Positions 1 through 7,851 of a DNA stretch of 52,211 bases are shown here, piece by piece. A model generated the notes under the pieces. The model was not told the origin of the DNA, ran no database searches, and worked only from the letters and a program-made list of their open reading frames with translations. Origin of the DNA: Flavobacteriales bacterium (lineage in GTDB: Bacteria > Bacteroidota > Bacteroidia > Flavobacteriales_D > Parvicellaceae); the NCBI GenBank assembly GCA_029243225.1, contig JAQWSL010000099.1, forward strand, positions 1-52,211, written 5' to 3'. The position numbers were made by a program, and so were the translations under genes. Each line of letters starts with the position of its first letter. The stretch's first letter is position 1.

Positions 1-1
1 A

Positions 2-106
2 AATGTAAAATACATTGACCATCTATCTAGACTTAAGCCCTATGAAATAGCTAATCCTGGTAGAAACTTTTACATAAAATTAAACTTTATGATTTCAAAA
101 AGTTAA
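2..106 (+). CDS. TonB-dependent receptor, C-terminal end (partial)
   Basis: An open frame enters from the left edge and stops at 104-106, giving the last 34 residues of a protein. The segment 'YEIANPGRNFYIKLNF' matches the usual C-terminal strand of TonB-dependent outer-membrane receptors, where 'PGR' plus an aromatic strand ends the barrel. Such receptors take up metal chelates or other large substrates across the outer membrane. Five residues (MISKS) follow the final aromatic, which is slightly unusual because these barrels normally end in F or Y. The substrate cannot be read from this fragment. A Fur-family regulator gene 0.5 kb downstream fits metal uptake, but that is inference. Confidence 0.6.
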   Translation, partial: NVKYIDHLSRLKPYEIANPGRNFYIKLNFMISKS

Positions 107-213
107 TCTTATTCTATAAAAAAATATTGTTTGAAAAGAATATCTAAAGGGTTCAATGATTCTCTTTAAACTAAACCTTAATTAATATGAACCCAAATAA
201 AAAAATAAAAACA
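107..213. other. Intergenic region upstream of the small lipoprotein
   Basis: About 100 bases of AT-rich sequence lie between the receptor stop and the lipoprotein start. There is a TTTG at the end of TATTGTTTG near 127-135, which is one base too wide for the TAnnTTTG promoter box. No hairpin was seen. An upstream in-frame ATG at 187 would add nine Lys/Asn-rich residues to the lipoprotein; the ATG at 214 is preferred. Confidence 0.3.
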
Positions 214-477
214 ATGAAAAAATTAGGAATTTTATTTGCAGCTGTAATTAGTTTAAGCTCATGTAATAAGTGTGCAGAATGTCATGCTGCGGCTGAAATT
301 AATGGCACAGAATATGAACTAATGGAATTAGGTGAGTATTGTGGTGATGAATTAAAGTCAGTTGAAGCAAATGGTTACGCCATCACAGATACACTGTATG
401 TTACAGCAGATGGAGACAGTCTTCCAAGCCCTGTTTACCCTGGAAATGCAGAGGCGCATTGTGGTGAAGATCATTAA
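214..477 (+). CDS. Small Cys/His-containing lipoprotein
   Basis: An 87-residue protein starting 'MKKLGILFAAVISLSSC'. This is a textbook lipoprotein signal with lipobox LSSC, which is why ATG 214 is chosen over the in-frame ATG at 187. The mature part is short and acidic and begins with closely spaced cysteines and a histidine (C-N-K-C-A-E-C-H). It has another Cys mid-protein and ends in 'AHCGEDH'. This could be a metal or redox site, or simply disulfides. It sits between a TonB-dependent receptor tail and a Fur/Zur-type regulator and is followed by a strong terminator. I do not recognise a named family. A metal-related role is only inferred from the neighbours and the residues. Confidence 0.7.
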   Translation: MKKLGILFAAVISLSSCNKCAECHAAAEINGTEYELMELGEYCGDELKSVEANGYAITDTLYVTADGDSLPSPVYPGNAEAHCGEDH

Positions 478-494
478 ATATTTCAATGATTAAT

Positions 495-534
495 AAAGTC
501 ACCTTAGCTTTAATTGTTGAGGTGACTTTTTTTT
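495..534 (+). terminator. Rho-independent terminator after the lipoprotein gene
   Basis: A perfect 10-base inverted repeat (AAAGTCACCT at 495-504, AGGTGACTTT at 520-529) is followed by a T-run to 534. It ends the lipoprotein transcript and separates it from the fur-type gene. Confidence 0.85.
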
Positions 535-549
535 ACTTTAAAATTTAGC

Positions 550-579
550 TTGACTTTTTCTCAAATTTTAATTTCTTTG
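550..579 (+). promoter_or_regulatory. Promoter of the Fur-family gene
   Basis: TTG at 550-552, a 19-base spacer, then TTTCTTTG at 572-579. This is one base off the Bacteroidota -7 consensus TAnnTTTG, with the expected spacing. The start codon at 585 is only 5 bases after the box, so the mRNA would have no leader or almost none. Confidence 0.55.
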
Positions 580-584
580 TTTAT

Positions 585-1025
585 ATGAATACTACTCAAA
601 TTAGAGAATTACTTCAAAAAAGAAAGCTTAAAGTTACACCTACTAGACTTAATTTATTAAGTGAAATGGATAAATATGGCTCTGCTATGAGTCATTCTAC
701 AATTCAAAATCAATTGAATCCAATTGATAGGGTTACCTTATATAGAACTTTAGAAATATTAAAAGAAAAAGGGATTATTCATAAGGCTTTTCAAGAAAAC
801 AACGAAATATATTACGCTATTTGTGGGGTAACATGTGAAGAACATCAGCATCATCATGAACACATCCATTTTAAATGTATCAATTGCAATATTATTTCTT
901 GTAAAGAAGTAAACAATTCATCTCAAATTTCATTGCCTTACCACGAAATTCATAAAGTTTCTATTAACATTGAGGGAGTATGTGATGGCTGTTGTAAAAC
1001 TATTTCAAATTCTAGTATTAGTTAA
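585..1025 (+). CDS. Fur/Zur-family metalloregulator
   Basis: A 146-residue Fur-superfamily repressor. The N-terminal winged helix (residues 1-80) contains 'DRVTLYRTLEILKEKGI', the typical DNA-recognition helix region. The dimerisation and metal domain follows, with a His-rich run (HQHHHEHIHF, about residues 87-96) and the structural zinc cysteines CINC (C98, C101) and CDGC (C133, C136). Length is normal for the family. Family members sense Fe(II), Zn(II) or peroxide; the sequence does not decide which, although the His-rich stretch would suit zinc. The stop codon is 4 bases before the response regulator gene, so the two are surely cotranscribed. The -7 box lies 5 bases upstream of the start. 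Confidence 0.9.
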   Translation: MNTTQIRELLQKRKLKVTPTRLNLLSEMDKYGSAMSHSTIQNQLNPIDRVTLYRTLEILKEKGIIHKAFQENNEIYYAICGVTCEEHQHHHEHIHFKCINCNIISCKEVNNSSQISLPYHEIHKVSINIEGVCDGCCKTISNSSIS

Positions 1026-1029
1026 TTAG

Positions 1030-1722
1030 ATGAGTAAACAACAACAAGAAATATATATTCCTAAAATTCTATTGGTAGATGATGAATCTGATATTATTGA
1101 AATAATTAAATACCATTTAGAAAAAGAAGGTTATTTAGTTAAAACAGCAAGCAATGGGTTAGAATGTCTTTCAGTAGCAAAGTCTTTTATTCCAGATTTA
1201 ATTTTATTAGATGTTATGATGCCCGAAATGGATGGTATTGAAACATGTATCGAACTAAGAAAAGATAAGGTGCTGAAGAGTTCTATTATTGCTTTTTTGT
1301 CTGCAAGAGGAGAAGACTATTCTCAAGTTGCTGGGTTAGATTCCGGAGCAGATGATTACATTACTAAACCTATTAAGCCACGTGTTTTAGTTAGTAGAGT
1401 AAAAGCCTTGTTAAGACGATCTAGTTTAAATCAAGTTGTTAAAAGCGACAAAATGTCTCTAGAGATTAATAGAGAAAAATACATTGCTATTTGTAGTGGT
1501 AAAGAGATGACTCTTCCAAAAAAAGAATTTGAGCTTTTAGCTTTGCTATTTTCTAAACCCGGAAATGTTTTTACTAGAGAAACAATACTTGCAAAAGTTT
1601 GGGGTGATGATATTGTAGTTGGAGATCGTACTATAGATGTTCACATAAGAAAGCTTAGAGAAAAAATTGGTGATCATTATATTAAAACCATTAAAGGCGT
1701 TGGTTATAAACTAAATAATTAA
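1030..1722 (+). CDS. OmpR/PhoB-family response regulator (orphan)
   Basis: A 230-residue two-component response regulator. The receiver domain (residues 11-128) has the acidic pair D17/D18, phospho-acceptor D61 in 'LLDVMMPEMDG', S91 and K113 in 'TKPIKP'. The C-terminal winged-helix DNA-binding domain (about 135-230) contains 'DRTIDVHIRKLREKIG' and 'IKGVGYKL'. All catalytic residues are present. No histidine kinase gene is adjacent, which is unusual because PhoB-like regulators in this phylum usually precede their kinase. It is the second gene of an operon with the Fur-type regulator. Its last bases overlap the convergent Nudix gene by 12 bases. Confidence 0.93.
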   Translation: MSKQQQEIYIPKILLVDDESDIIEIIKYHLEKEGYLVKTASNGLECLSVAKSFIPDLILLDVMMPEMDGIETCIELRKDKVLKSSIIAFLSARGEDYSQVAGLDSGADDYITKPIKPRVLVSRVKALLRRSSLNQVVKSDKMSLEINREKYIAICSGKEMTLPKKEFELLALLFSKPGNVFTRETILAKVWGDDIVVGDRTIDVHIRKLREKIGDHYIKTIKGVGYKLNN

Positions 1723-2343
1723 ATCTCTAAATTCGGAAAGTATTACACCCGTTGCTCCCCAAACGGTGTGGTGGTGTAGATCCATATAGGGAACCTTTAT
1801 TTTCATTGCATTACCAGTATTTTTACCAACAACCATCTCTTTTTCCTGAATTACATCTTTTCTTAATAATTCATCAAGATCAATTTCTAAGATTTGCTTC
1901 ACTTCCTTTATTTCTGGAATAAACCTTGGGTTTTCATCCATAAAAGCTATAAAGGGAGATATAAGGAAATTACTTGGTGGAATGTAAACTTGACTGAGCT
2001 CTCCAATCACTTGTATTTTTTCTTTGGGTATTCCAATTTCTTCAAAAGTTTCTCTAACTGCAGTCTCTTTTAGTGTTTCACCTTCTTCGTTTTTTCCTCC
2101 AGGAAAAGAAATTTGTCCTCCGTGAGTGCCGCTATAGTCTGGACGTTGAATTAATACAAATTTCACTCTTTCATTGTCTACATACAGCAATAAAAGAGTG
2201 CTGGCTAATTTGGGGCTAAATTTTTCTAAATCTAAATCAAAAGTAGATTTTCTGTAAGGTGCTAGTTTTAAATGGGCACTTTTTCCAGGTAATGGCTCTC
2301 GAACTTTAGAATATATTAAAGTTATTAATTCTTTGAAAATCAT
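1711..2343 (-). CDS. Nudix hydrolase, probable CoA pyrophosphatase
   Basis: A 210-residue Nudix enzyme. The Nudix box runs from about G83 to I105 (G-x5-E-x7-R-E-x2-E-E-x-G-I) and includes R97, E98, E101 and E102. Just upstream, '[17 protein letters not shown]' matches the NuCoA signature of NudL-type enzymes that split coenzyme A into phosphopantetheine and 3',5'-ADP. The start codon ATG at 2343 overlaps the stop of msrB (ATGA), so it is translationally coupled as the second gene of that operon. Pairing a housecleaning hydrolase with a methionine sulfoxide reductase suggests a repair or oxidative-damage theme. Substrate assignment rests on the motif. Confidence 0.87.
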   Translation of the reverse strand: MIFKELITLIYSKVREPLPGKSAHLKLAPYRKSTFDLDLEKFSPKLASTLLLLYVDNERVKFVLIQRPDYSGTHGGQISFPGGKNEEGETLKETAVRETFEEIGIPKEKIQVIGELSQVYIPPSNFLISPFIAFMDENPRFIPEIKEVKQILEIDLDELLRKDVIQEKEMVVGKNTGNAMKIKVPYMDLHHHTVWGATGVILSEFRDLII

Positions 2344-2840
2344 TCGTCTATAAATTCTAAAGCAGCAGAATTAATACAATACCTTAACCCAGTTGGTTTA
2401 GGCCCATCATCAAAGACATGACCCAAATGCCCATCGCATCTTTTACATATTACTTCTGATCTTATCATTCCAAAAGAATTGTCACTCACTAGTTTTACAT
2501 TGGTTTTAACCCTATCGTAAAAGCTTGGCCAACCTGTGCCAGATTTAAATTTTGTTTCACTTGTAAATAATGCCAATTGACATCCTTTGCAATAATATGT
2601 TCCTTTGTTAACATTGTTCCAATACTCTCCAGTAAAAGCTCTTTCTGTTCCCTTTTCAATGAGTACATAATATGCTTTGTCATTTAGGATTTCTTTCCAT
2701 TGTTTTTTAGACTTCTTAATTTTGGTAGTGTCATGAGTGTTAACTTCTCCTAAATTAACTGATGATATATTGTTTCCTTCAGCATAATTGACGCAAGAAA
2801 TAAGTATGGTAAGAATTATAGCAGATATGAAAATTTTCAT
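2340..2840 (-). CDS. msrB: Peptide-methionine (R)-S-oxide reductase MsrB, lipoprotein form
   Basis: A 166-residue MsrB that reduces the R-epimer of methionine sulfoxide in proteins. An N-terminal lipobox (LISC, C16) indicates export and lipid anchoring, so it probably repairs envelope proteins. The SelR domain spans about residues 45-164 with zinc cysteines C84/C87 and C132/C135, 'GTGWPSF', '[10 protein letters not shown]' and the catalytic C155 in '[11 protein letters not shown]'. All key residues are present. It is the first gene of a two-gene operon with the Nudix hydrolase (4-base overlap). The electron donor for the exported enzyme is not encoded nearby. Confidence 0.93.
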   Translation of the reverse strand: MKIFISAIILTILISCVNYAEGNNISSVNLGEVNTHDTTKIKKSKKQWKEILNDKAYYVLIEKGTERAFTGEYWNNVNKGTYYCKGCQLALFTSETKFKSGTGWPSFYDRVKTNVKLVSDNSFGMIRSEVICKRCDGHLGHVFDDGPKPTGLRYCINSAALEFIDE

Positions 2841-2932
2841 TATTTAATGTTTATTTACAATAATATAAAACTATGTTGTTAGATTACTTATTGTTTCGTC
2901 ATTAATCTTTCTAATTTTACTAAAAAAAGCTT

Positions 2933-3349
2933 GTGAGTGATTTATGGAACGATAGTAATTTTTGGAGAATACTAATTAATGTTATTGGTGGAATATCAAT
3001 ACTTGTTGCTGTTTTCTTAATTTTCATTGGAATAAAAAAAGTGATTCACTTTATATCCTCTAATAATGTTAGGGTTCTTAAAGATATATATGCAAAAGTA
3101 TATGAGTTACCTTCAAGTGTTTTAAGTAATCAAGTGCAATTTGGTTTTGAATTGGCAATAAAAACTCATCTTACATTCTCTGTTAATGATGATGAAGATA
3201 AAGTTTTAGTAGAATTGTATAATGGAGAGCTTGAAAAAGGAGTTCATGTCTTTAAATTTGATTCTAAAAAGCTTGATAACGGAAATTATTTTCTACAATT
3301 TAAAAGTGAAATTCAAAATATCAACAGAAAAATTACTATTAGAAATTGA
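2933..3349 (+). CDS. Membrane-anchored protein with C-terminal beta-sandwich-like domain
   Basis: A 138-residue protein of unknown function with a GTG start. One hydrophobic segment at about residues 15-38 anchors it to the membrane. The remainder is a predicted beta-rich domain ending 'GVHVFKFDSKKLDNGNYFLQ' and then a short 'RKITIRN' strand. That pattern (short strands, 'L-x-N-G-x-Y', a terminal Lys-rich strand) resembles the fold of type IX secretion C-terminal sorting domains. Here, however, it sits behind an N-terminal anchor rather than a cargo domain. The stop overlaps the TTG start of the next gene by 4 bases, so the pair is coupled. Confidence 0.7.
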   Translation: MSDLWNDSNFWRILINVIGGISILVAVFLIFIGIKKVIHFISSNNVRVLKDIYAKVYELPSSVLSNQVQFGFELAIKTHLTFSVNDDEDKVLVELYNGELEKGVHVFKFDSKKLDNGNYFLQFKSEIQNINRKITIRN

Positions 3350-3987
3350 AAAAGTTCTTATTACATATTTTTGTTTTATTAATAATGAGTGTGTCGTATT
3401 CTCAGGAAAATAAGTTCTTAGATAAATTTTCTTTTGGCATGAGCTTTAAGCTTCCTAAAACTATCCAAAACACAACTTTTAAGAAAACAATATATGGAGT
3501 AGGTGACCTAGATGCACAGTTTAATTATAAATTCATACCCAATTTAGAAATCTCTTTAGGATATAAATATGGGTATTATGATGTCAATAGTGTTGCTTTT
3601 CAGTCCAATATTGATGGCCAGTTTGAAGCTCACCTTCCATTTATAAAACTTTCTTGGGTTAATGACATTAATGATAAAGTTTTTATAGATTTTGGTGTTA
3701 GATCTGGTTATAATTTTAGTACAACTAAAACAACTAATTGCTCAACTGTTTACAAGCAAAATGCACTAAGAATTGAGCCTGAAATAGGTGTTTCTATGCT
3801 GAGTACAGATTTATTATCTTTTGGGTTGGTGATTTCTTATAATCTATGGTTTGCTGAGTTTTCTCCTGAGCACTTTTGTATGACTAGTATTTCAGGTATG
3901 AATCCCTCAGAAAGTGTTGGGATTTATCAAACTTTCTGTGCTGGTTTTTCATTTAAAACTTATTTTCCAGAAAGGTCTAGAAATTAG
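3346..3987 (+). CDS. Outer-membrane beta-barrel-like protein
   Basis: A 213-residue protein with signal peptide 'MKKFLLHIFVLLIMSVSYSQ' and then alternating amphipathic strands with many aromatics. This is typical of small Bacteroidota outer-membrane barrels. The start is TTG at 3346, overlapping the stop of the preceding gene (TTGA). No other in-frame start keeps the signal peptide. The end abuts the convergent hydroxylase gene with no gap. The substrate is unknown. Confidence 0.7.
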   Translation: MKKFLLHIFVLLIMSVSYSQENKFLDKFSFGMSFKLPKTIQNTTFKKTIYGVGDLDAQFNYKFIPNLEISLGYKYGYYDVNSVAFQSNIDGQFEAHLPFIKLSWVNDINDKVFIDFGVRSGYNFSTTKTTNCSTVYKQNALRIEPEIGVSMLSTDLLSFGLVISYNLWFAEFSPEHFCMTSISGMNPSESVGIYQTFCAGFSFKTYFPERSRN

Positions 3988-4863
3988 CTATTGTTGTTTT
4001 CTTAAGTAATTAGAAGTTCTGTTTTCACCATCATGTGACCATCCAGGTGGGTAAAATAAATATTTTAGTTTATCTGCTATTCTATTAGCTCTTTTAATAT
4101 CTCTCCATAAATTGACATATTCATGAGTTGCTATTATTGCGGGATTATAAGATTTAATATTTTCAGTTATTCCATATACTGGTAGATCTTTAAGGTCTTC
4201 TTTTACAAAAGTGCCAAATAGTCGGTCCCAAATAATTAGTATGCCAGCATGATTTCTATCCAAATATTTATATTGTACAGCATGGTGAACCCTATGATGA
4301 GATGGAGTGTTGAAGACCCAACCAATAGGACCTAAATTTCGTACTAATTCTGTGTGTTGAAAAAACTGATAGATTAAGCTAAAAGCTTGCATTATAAAAA
4401 TATATAAAGGGTTAAATCCTAAAAGGGGAATCCATAAGTAAAAAATGTATTTGTAGAAAGGTTCCATCCAACTTTGCCTTAAAGCGACAGAAAAATTCAT
4501 TCGAGTAGAGGAGTGGTGCTGAATATGAGCAGCCCATAAAAATCGTACTTGATGGCTCATTCTGTGGTGCCAATAAAAGCTAAAGTCATCTGCGAAAAGT
4601 AACAGTATCCACATCCACCAAGTATTTTCTAATTCAATAATTTTAAACTGATATATTAGATGAAAAACAAAGAAGTAAAAGGTTTTTGTAATTAAACCAA
4701 TGAAAACAACTCCTAATCCCATTGAAATACAAGCTATTGTATCTTTCTTATTGTAAAGATTTAATTTTTTTCGGAAATCAAAATATGCTTCTATAAGAAT
4801 ACAGGCAATAAAAACGGGAATTGCGAATACCGTTGGATCTTGATCTATTGCTTCATTGAACAT
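3988..4863 (-). CDS. Sterol desaturase/fatty acid hydroxylase-superfamily membrane di-iron enzyme
   Basis: A 291-residue integral membrane protein with the histidine cluster of the fatty-acid hydroxylase superfamily. It has HHRMSH (residues 99-104), HIQHH (113-117), H170 in 'FFQH', and HHRVHH (189-194). These ligate a non-haem di-iron centre that hydroxylates or desaturates lipids using O2. Several hydrophobic segments surround the His boxes. Members in this phylum act on membrane lipids or carotenoids, and the exact substrate cannot be read. A perfect TAAATTTG box lies 4 bases upstream of the ATG, so the mRNA is probably leaderless. Confidence 0.9.
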   Translation of the reverse strand: MFNEAIDQDPTVFAIPVFIACILIEAYFDFRKKLNLYNKKDTIACISMGLGVVFIGLITKTFYFFVFHLIYQFKIIELENTWWMWILLLFADDFSFYWHHRMSHQVRFLWAAHIQHHSSTRMNFSVALRQSWMEPFYKYIFYLWIPLLGFNPLYIFIMQAFSLIYQFFQHTELVRNLGPIGWVFNTPSHHRVHHAVQYKYLDRNHAGILIIWDRLFGTFVKEDLKDLPVYGITENIKSYNPAIIATHEYVNLWRDIKRANRIADKLKYLFYPPGWSHDGENRTSNYLRKQQ

Positions 4864-4867
4864 TAAT

Positions 4868-4875
4868 CAAATTTA
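4868..4875 (-). promoter_or_regulatory. -7 promoter box of the hydroxylase gene
   Basis: TAAATTTG on the minus strand (CAAATTTA on plus) matches TAnnTTTG exactly and ends 4 bases before the ATG at 4863. No convincing TTG was found at the usual -33 spacing. Confidence 0.4.
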
Positions 4876-4900
4876 AAATAAATAAGGGGGTAAAAAAAAA

Positions 4901-5401
4901 TTAATCTTCTTCAAAGTAAAGTTGGTATACGCCACTATTCATAAAACTTTCATTACACTTAAAGTGAAGAGTTTTGCCCTCTAACTCTGCAGAACACCTA
5001 CTGAAAATTATTTGCTCTGAATTAATTTTTGTAGAATCATTCGCTGTTATTTCATAAAATTCGATGTGTAGGTATGGAGAAAGTCCCTTGTCTCCAAAAG
5101 AATCATTTATTTTATAATTAAACATGTTTAAATTATTGCAGTAGTTACCATTTTCTGCACATTCTTGAACTTTAAAAGCATGTATTTTCTTTTTTCTTTT
5201 AAAAGAACCCAAACAAGCATTTCCTGATTTACTAAACCATATATATTTAAATCCGTTAGATTTGTCATCTTCTAAGTATGATTCTCCTACATATAAGCCC
5301 TCAATTTGTATGTTTTTTTTGACTGTAATGGTGTTTTGAGAAAGAAAAGATTTTGAACAAATAGTTAATAACAATAGAATTATTGAAATAGGTAGTTTCA
5401 A
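4901..5401 (-). CDS. Secreted protein of unknown function
   Basis: A 166-residue protein with signal peptide 'MKLPISIILLLLTICSKSFL' and TTG as start codon (5401). The mature part is polar and beta-rich and has several cysteines (in 'NACLG', 'VQECAENGNYC', 'SRCSAE', 'HFKCNES'). These probably form disulfides in the periplasm or outside. I recognise no family. It lies alone between the hydroxylase gene and the sigma-factor operon on the same strand. Confidence 0.6.
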   Translation of the reverse strand: MKLPISIILLLLTICSKSFLSQNTITVKKNIQIEGLYVGESYLEDDKSNGFKYIWFSKSGNACLGSFKRKKKIHAFKVQECAENGNYCNNLNMFNYKINDSFGDKGLSPYLHIEFYEITANDSTKINSEQIIFSRCSAELEGKTLHFKCNESFMNSGVYQLYFEED

Positions 5402-5457
5402 AGTTGATGTTATTTAAAGTTTAATATTAATACTTAAAAAAGAAGAGTAGAGTTTCA

Positions 5458-7179
5458 TTACCTACTTAGTATCATCTTTTTAAGCTTTTCAACAGACATG
5501 TCGACTGCATTTTTTATTTCCATTTTAAACTCGTGTTTTCTTTCTTTAACACTTTCGAATTTAACAGATCTGAAAATGGCAATTTCATCATCTAAAGTAA
5601 ATCCAATTAAGGTGTTAGTTTCCTTAGGGTTGAATTTTAAGTTGTTAAATTGAGCAACATCATAAGTGAAAATTGAGTTTCTGTTTTTCTCAATTAAATA
5701 AACAGCTCCAAGTACAATAGGAGCGCCTGCTAAAGATGCAAATGTTGCATTTACAGTTTTTCCTTTAGGCTGCTTTATCGGAGAGTCGCAATTCCATGTC
5801 CCAAATTGAGCAACTTCAAAAGACATTACAATAATTTCTTTAAACTTGGCTTGTTTCTTTTTTTGTTTAGCCATTTTTTCTCTTATTACTCTAGCTTCTT
5901 TTTGTCTTTTCAGTTCTTCTTGAAACCTTTTTTTAGCATCAGCTAATTTTTGTTCTAACTCTTTTTCTTTTGCAATTTTAGTATCGAGTCTTTGAGAATA
6001 ATCTGTAAATAATTGTTTTGCTTTAGCTAAATCACCTCCTTTTAAAATTGGTTTAACAAGAAGACTTTCTTTACTGTTATCCCCAAATAAATTAAGTAAA
6101 TAGACCTGGCCAGGAACCTTTTCTTTAAGAATTACATTTTGCCATTCTATTTCATAAATACTGGAGTTGAAGTTTTCATCTTCTTCTAGTACTTCAAAAA
6201 TCACTTCAGTGAATTCACTGAGCTCTGGAAACTCTTTTTTATCCACCTCTAAATTAAATTGCCTGTCTTTATTAACAGATTCATTTGGTATAATGGGTTT
6301 ATTAGCTCTTAATTCTTTTATGTCCTCTATAACAACAGTTAAAGCAGAGCTTATTTGGTTCTTTTGTTCTTCAATGACTTTTGTAGAGCTTGTAAATATT
6401 GATTCAATTTTATATGCATCTACAATACTTATGGTGGGTTTAGATTTATTAATTTTTTCTTTAGATCTGTTAACAGTAGGTTTGCCTTTAAAATCCCACT
6501 TATTTTCTATAGTGTCTAGCTCATAAAGATTAAACCTAGAAGACGGATCTTGTGTTGGGAAATTAATTTTAATGGATTTTCCATTTTTAATATCTACAGG
6601 TAGGTTGTTTTGAAAGCCATAAATTTGAACCATTCCAGCAGATTCTAGTACATAGTCAGTATTTGCAGAATCGTAATGCATGGGTATTCCAGAAAGAAGT
6701 ATGTCTATCTGATCTTTAAATTCTTTATACCTTATTTCTACCTCACCTTCTACTAATTTACCATCTTTTATAAAAGCATTTTTAGGAATCTCTATTGTTG
6801 TACCTGAAGGATGTGTGATGGTTTTTCCTTTGCTGTTATTAACCATATAGCTAGTCCCTTTTATAGAAAGCTTTTCAGATGGAGGCTTAATGCACGGAGT
6901 GTCTTCATTGTAGCTAATTAGTGTTGACTCTTCTACTTGCTTTTGAACCTTTTCTATTTTTGGTTTTAATTCAGAGATTTCTTTTTCTTGGTTTATGTAA
7001 TGAAAAGCGACAAGAGCAACAACAAGAGAAACTCCAGCAATAGAAGTTGCAAACCAACTACTTTTGTAAAATGGTAAATCTACAGGATTAGCCATTTTCG
7101 CTAATTCTGAAAAATTCTTTCCTTTAGCAATTTCTTCTGCAGAAATGGAAGGTCTGTTAATGTTTACTTTTCTTTTCAT
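5458..7179 (-). CDS. Membrane-anchored partner of the ECF sigma factor (putative anti-sigma/envelope sensor)
   Basis: A 573-residue single-pass protein. A cytoplasmic N-terminus of about 43 residues is followed by a membrane segment at about 44-61. Next comes a periplasmic domain (about 117-210) containing 'GTTIEIPKNAF', 'VEGEVEIRY' and 'SAGMVQIYGF', a module found in many Bacteroidota surface proteins. A highly charged coiled coil follows at about 393-447, then a C-terminal domain beginning 'QFGTWNCDSP'. The ATG overlaps the stop of the upstream sigma-factor gene (ATGA). That position makes an anti-sigma role likely, but the N-terminus lacks an obvious zinc-binding anti-sigma motif (HxxxCxxC) and the protein is far larger than usual. 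Function is inferred from context. Confidence 0.7.
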   Translation of the reverse strand: MKRKVNINRPSISAEEIAKGKNFSELAKMANPVDLPFYKSSWFATSIAGVSLVVALVAFHYINQEKEISELKPKIEKVQKQVEESTLISYNEDTPCIKPPSEKLSIKGTSYMVNNSKGKTITHPSGTTIEIPKNAFIKDGKLVEGEVEIRYKEFKDQIDILLSGIPMHYDSANTDYVLESAGMVQIYGFQNNLPVDIKNGKSIKINFPTQDPSSRFNLYELDTIENKWDFKGKPTVNRSKEKINKSKPTISIVDAYKIESIFTSSTKVIEEQKNQISSALTVVIEDIKELRANKPIIPNESVNKDRQFNLEVDKKEFPELSEFTEVIFEVLEEDENFNSSIYEIEWQNVILKEKVPGQVYLLNLFGDNSKESLLVKPILKGGDLAKAKQLFTDYSQRLDTKIAKEKELEQKLADAKKRFQEELKRQKEARVIREKMAKQKKKQAKFKEIIVMSFEVAQFGTWNCDSPIKQPKGKTVNATFASLAGAPIVLGAVYLIEKNRNSIFTYDVAQFNNLKFNPKETNTLIGFTLDDEIAIFRSVKFESVKERKHEFKMEIKNAVDMSVEKLKKMILSR

Positions 7180-7751
7180 AATCTGTTGTTTTTAAGCGAC
7201 TGCTTTAGCTTAGCTACTATTCGGTGAATTCTAACTTTAGCGTTGCTTTCAGTAATGTTTAGAATCTGACTAATTTCTTTAAAAGGTCTTTTTTCAAAAT
7301 ACCTTAGCTCTATTAGTTCCAGTTCTTTTGCTGGTAATTCAGCTATTTCTTCAATTACAAGGCTTAATTGTTCTCTTTCAAGTTCAGATTCGTTTGCTAC
7401 AATGTCTTGAATGTAATCGGTTTGAATTTGAACAGTTCTTTCAGACTTTTTATCTTTATAGAACTGCACAACTTCATTGCTGGCAATTCTAAACAACCAA
7501 GCAGAAAATGGTACGCCTTTGTATTTGAATTTTTTAAGATTATTCATTGACTTTAAAAACACCTGTGAGGTTACATCGTGAGCAGTATCTTTAACGTCCA
7601 TTCTCTGATAAACATATCTAAATATTTGCTCGTAATATTTGTTGTACAATTTTTTAAAGTGCAAAAGGTCTTTTTTGGCAGCTTCAATTATTTCTTGTTC
7701 AGAATTTAATTGTTGCTCAGTTTGATGATAAAGGCCTTTATTCCCTTGCAT
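7176..7751 (-). CDS. ECF-type RNA polymerase sigma factor
   Basis: A 191-residue sigma-70 family factor of the extracytoplasmic-function type. Region 2 (about residues 30-100) includes 'LYNKYYEQIFRYVYQRM' and 'FSAWLFRIASNEVVQFYKDK'. Region 4 (about 130-185) includes 'ELPAKELELIELRYFEKRPF' and the helix-turn-helix 'EISQILNITESNAKVRIHR'. It is the first gene of a two-gene operon, coupled by a 4-base overlap to the membrane protein that probably controls it. Factors of this kind usually drive their own operon; no second copy of a candidate promoter was identified here. Confidence 0.93.
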   Translation of the reverse strand: MQGNKGLYHQTEQQLNSEQEIIEAAKKDLLHFKKLYNKYYEQIFRYVYQRMDVKDTAHDVTSQVFLKSMNNLKKFKYKGVPFSAWLFRIASNEVVQFYKDKKSERTVQIQTDYIQDIVANESELEREQLSLVIEEIAELPAKELELIELRYFEKRPFKEISQILNITESNAKVRIHRIVAKLKQSLKNNRL

Positions 7752-7851
7752 TGATATGGTGTTGTTTGTTTGAATAATCTTGAATTTACCTTTATAACTA
7801 ATTTTTACTTTTAGGTTACAAATTAGAAGGTGTTCAGATTATGAAATTTTT

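Noticed and set aside
3222-3413. Frame overlapping the 2933 and 3346 genes in another phase
   Set aside because: The flanking genes have an anchor segment and a signal peptide that explain the sequence; this frame has neither.
6167-6526. Open frame of 119 codons antisense to the sigma-factor partner gene
   Set aside because: Ser/Leu-rich shadow of a Glu/Lys-rich coding region; no start signal.
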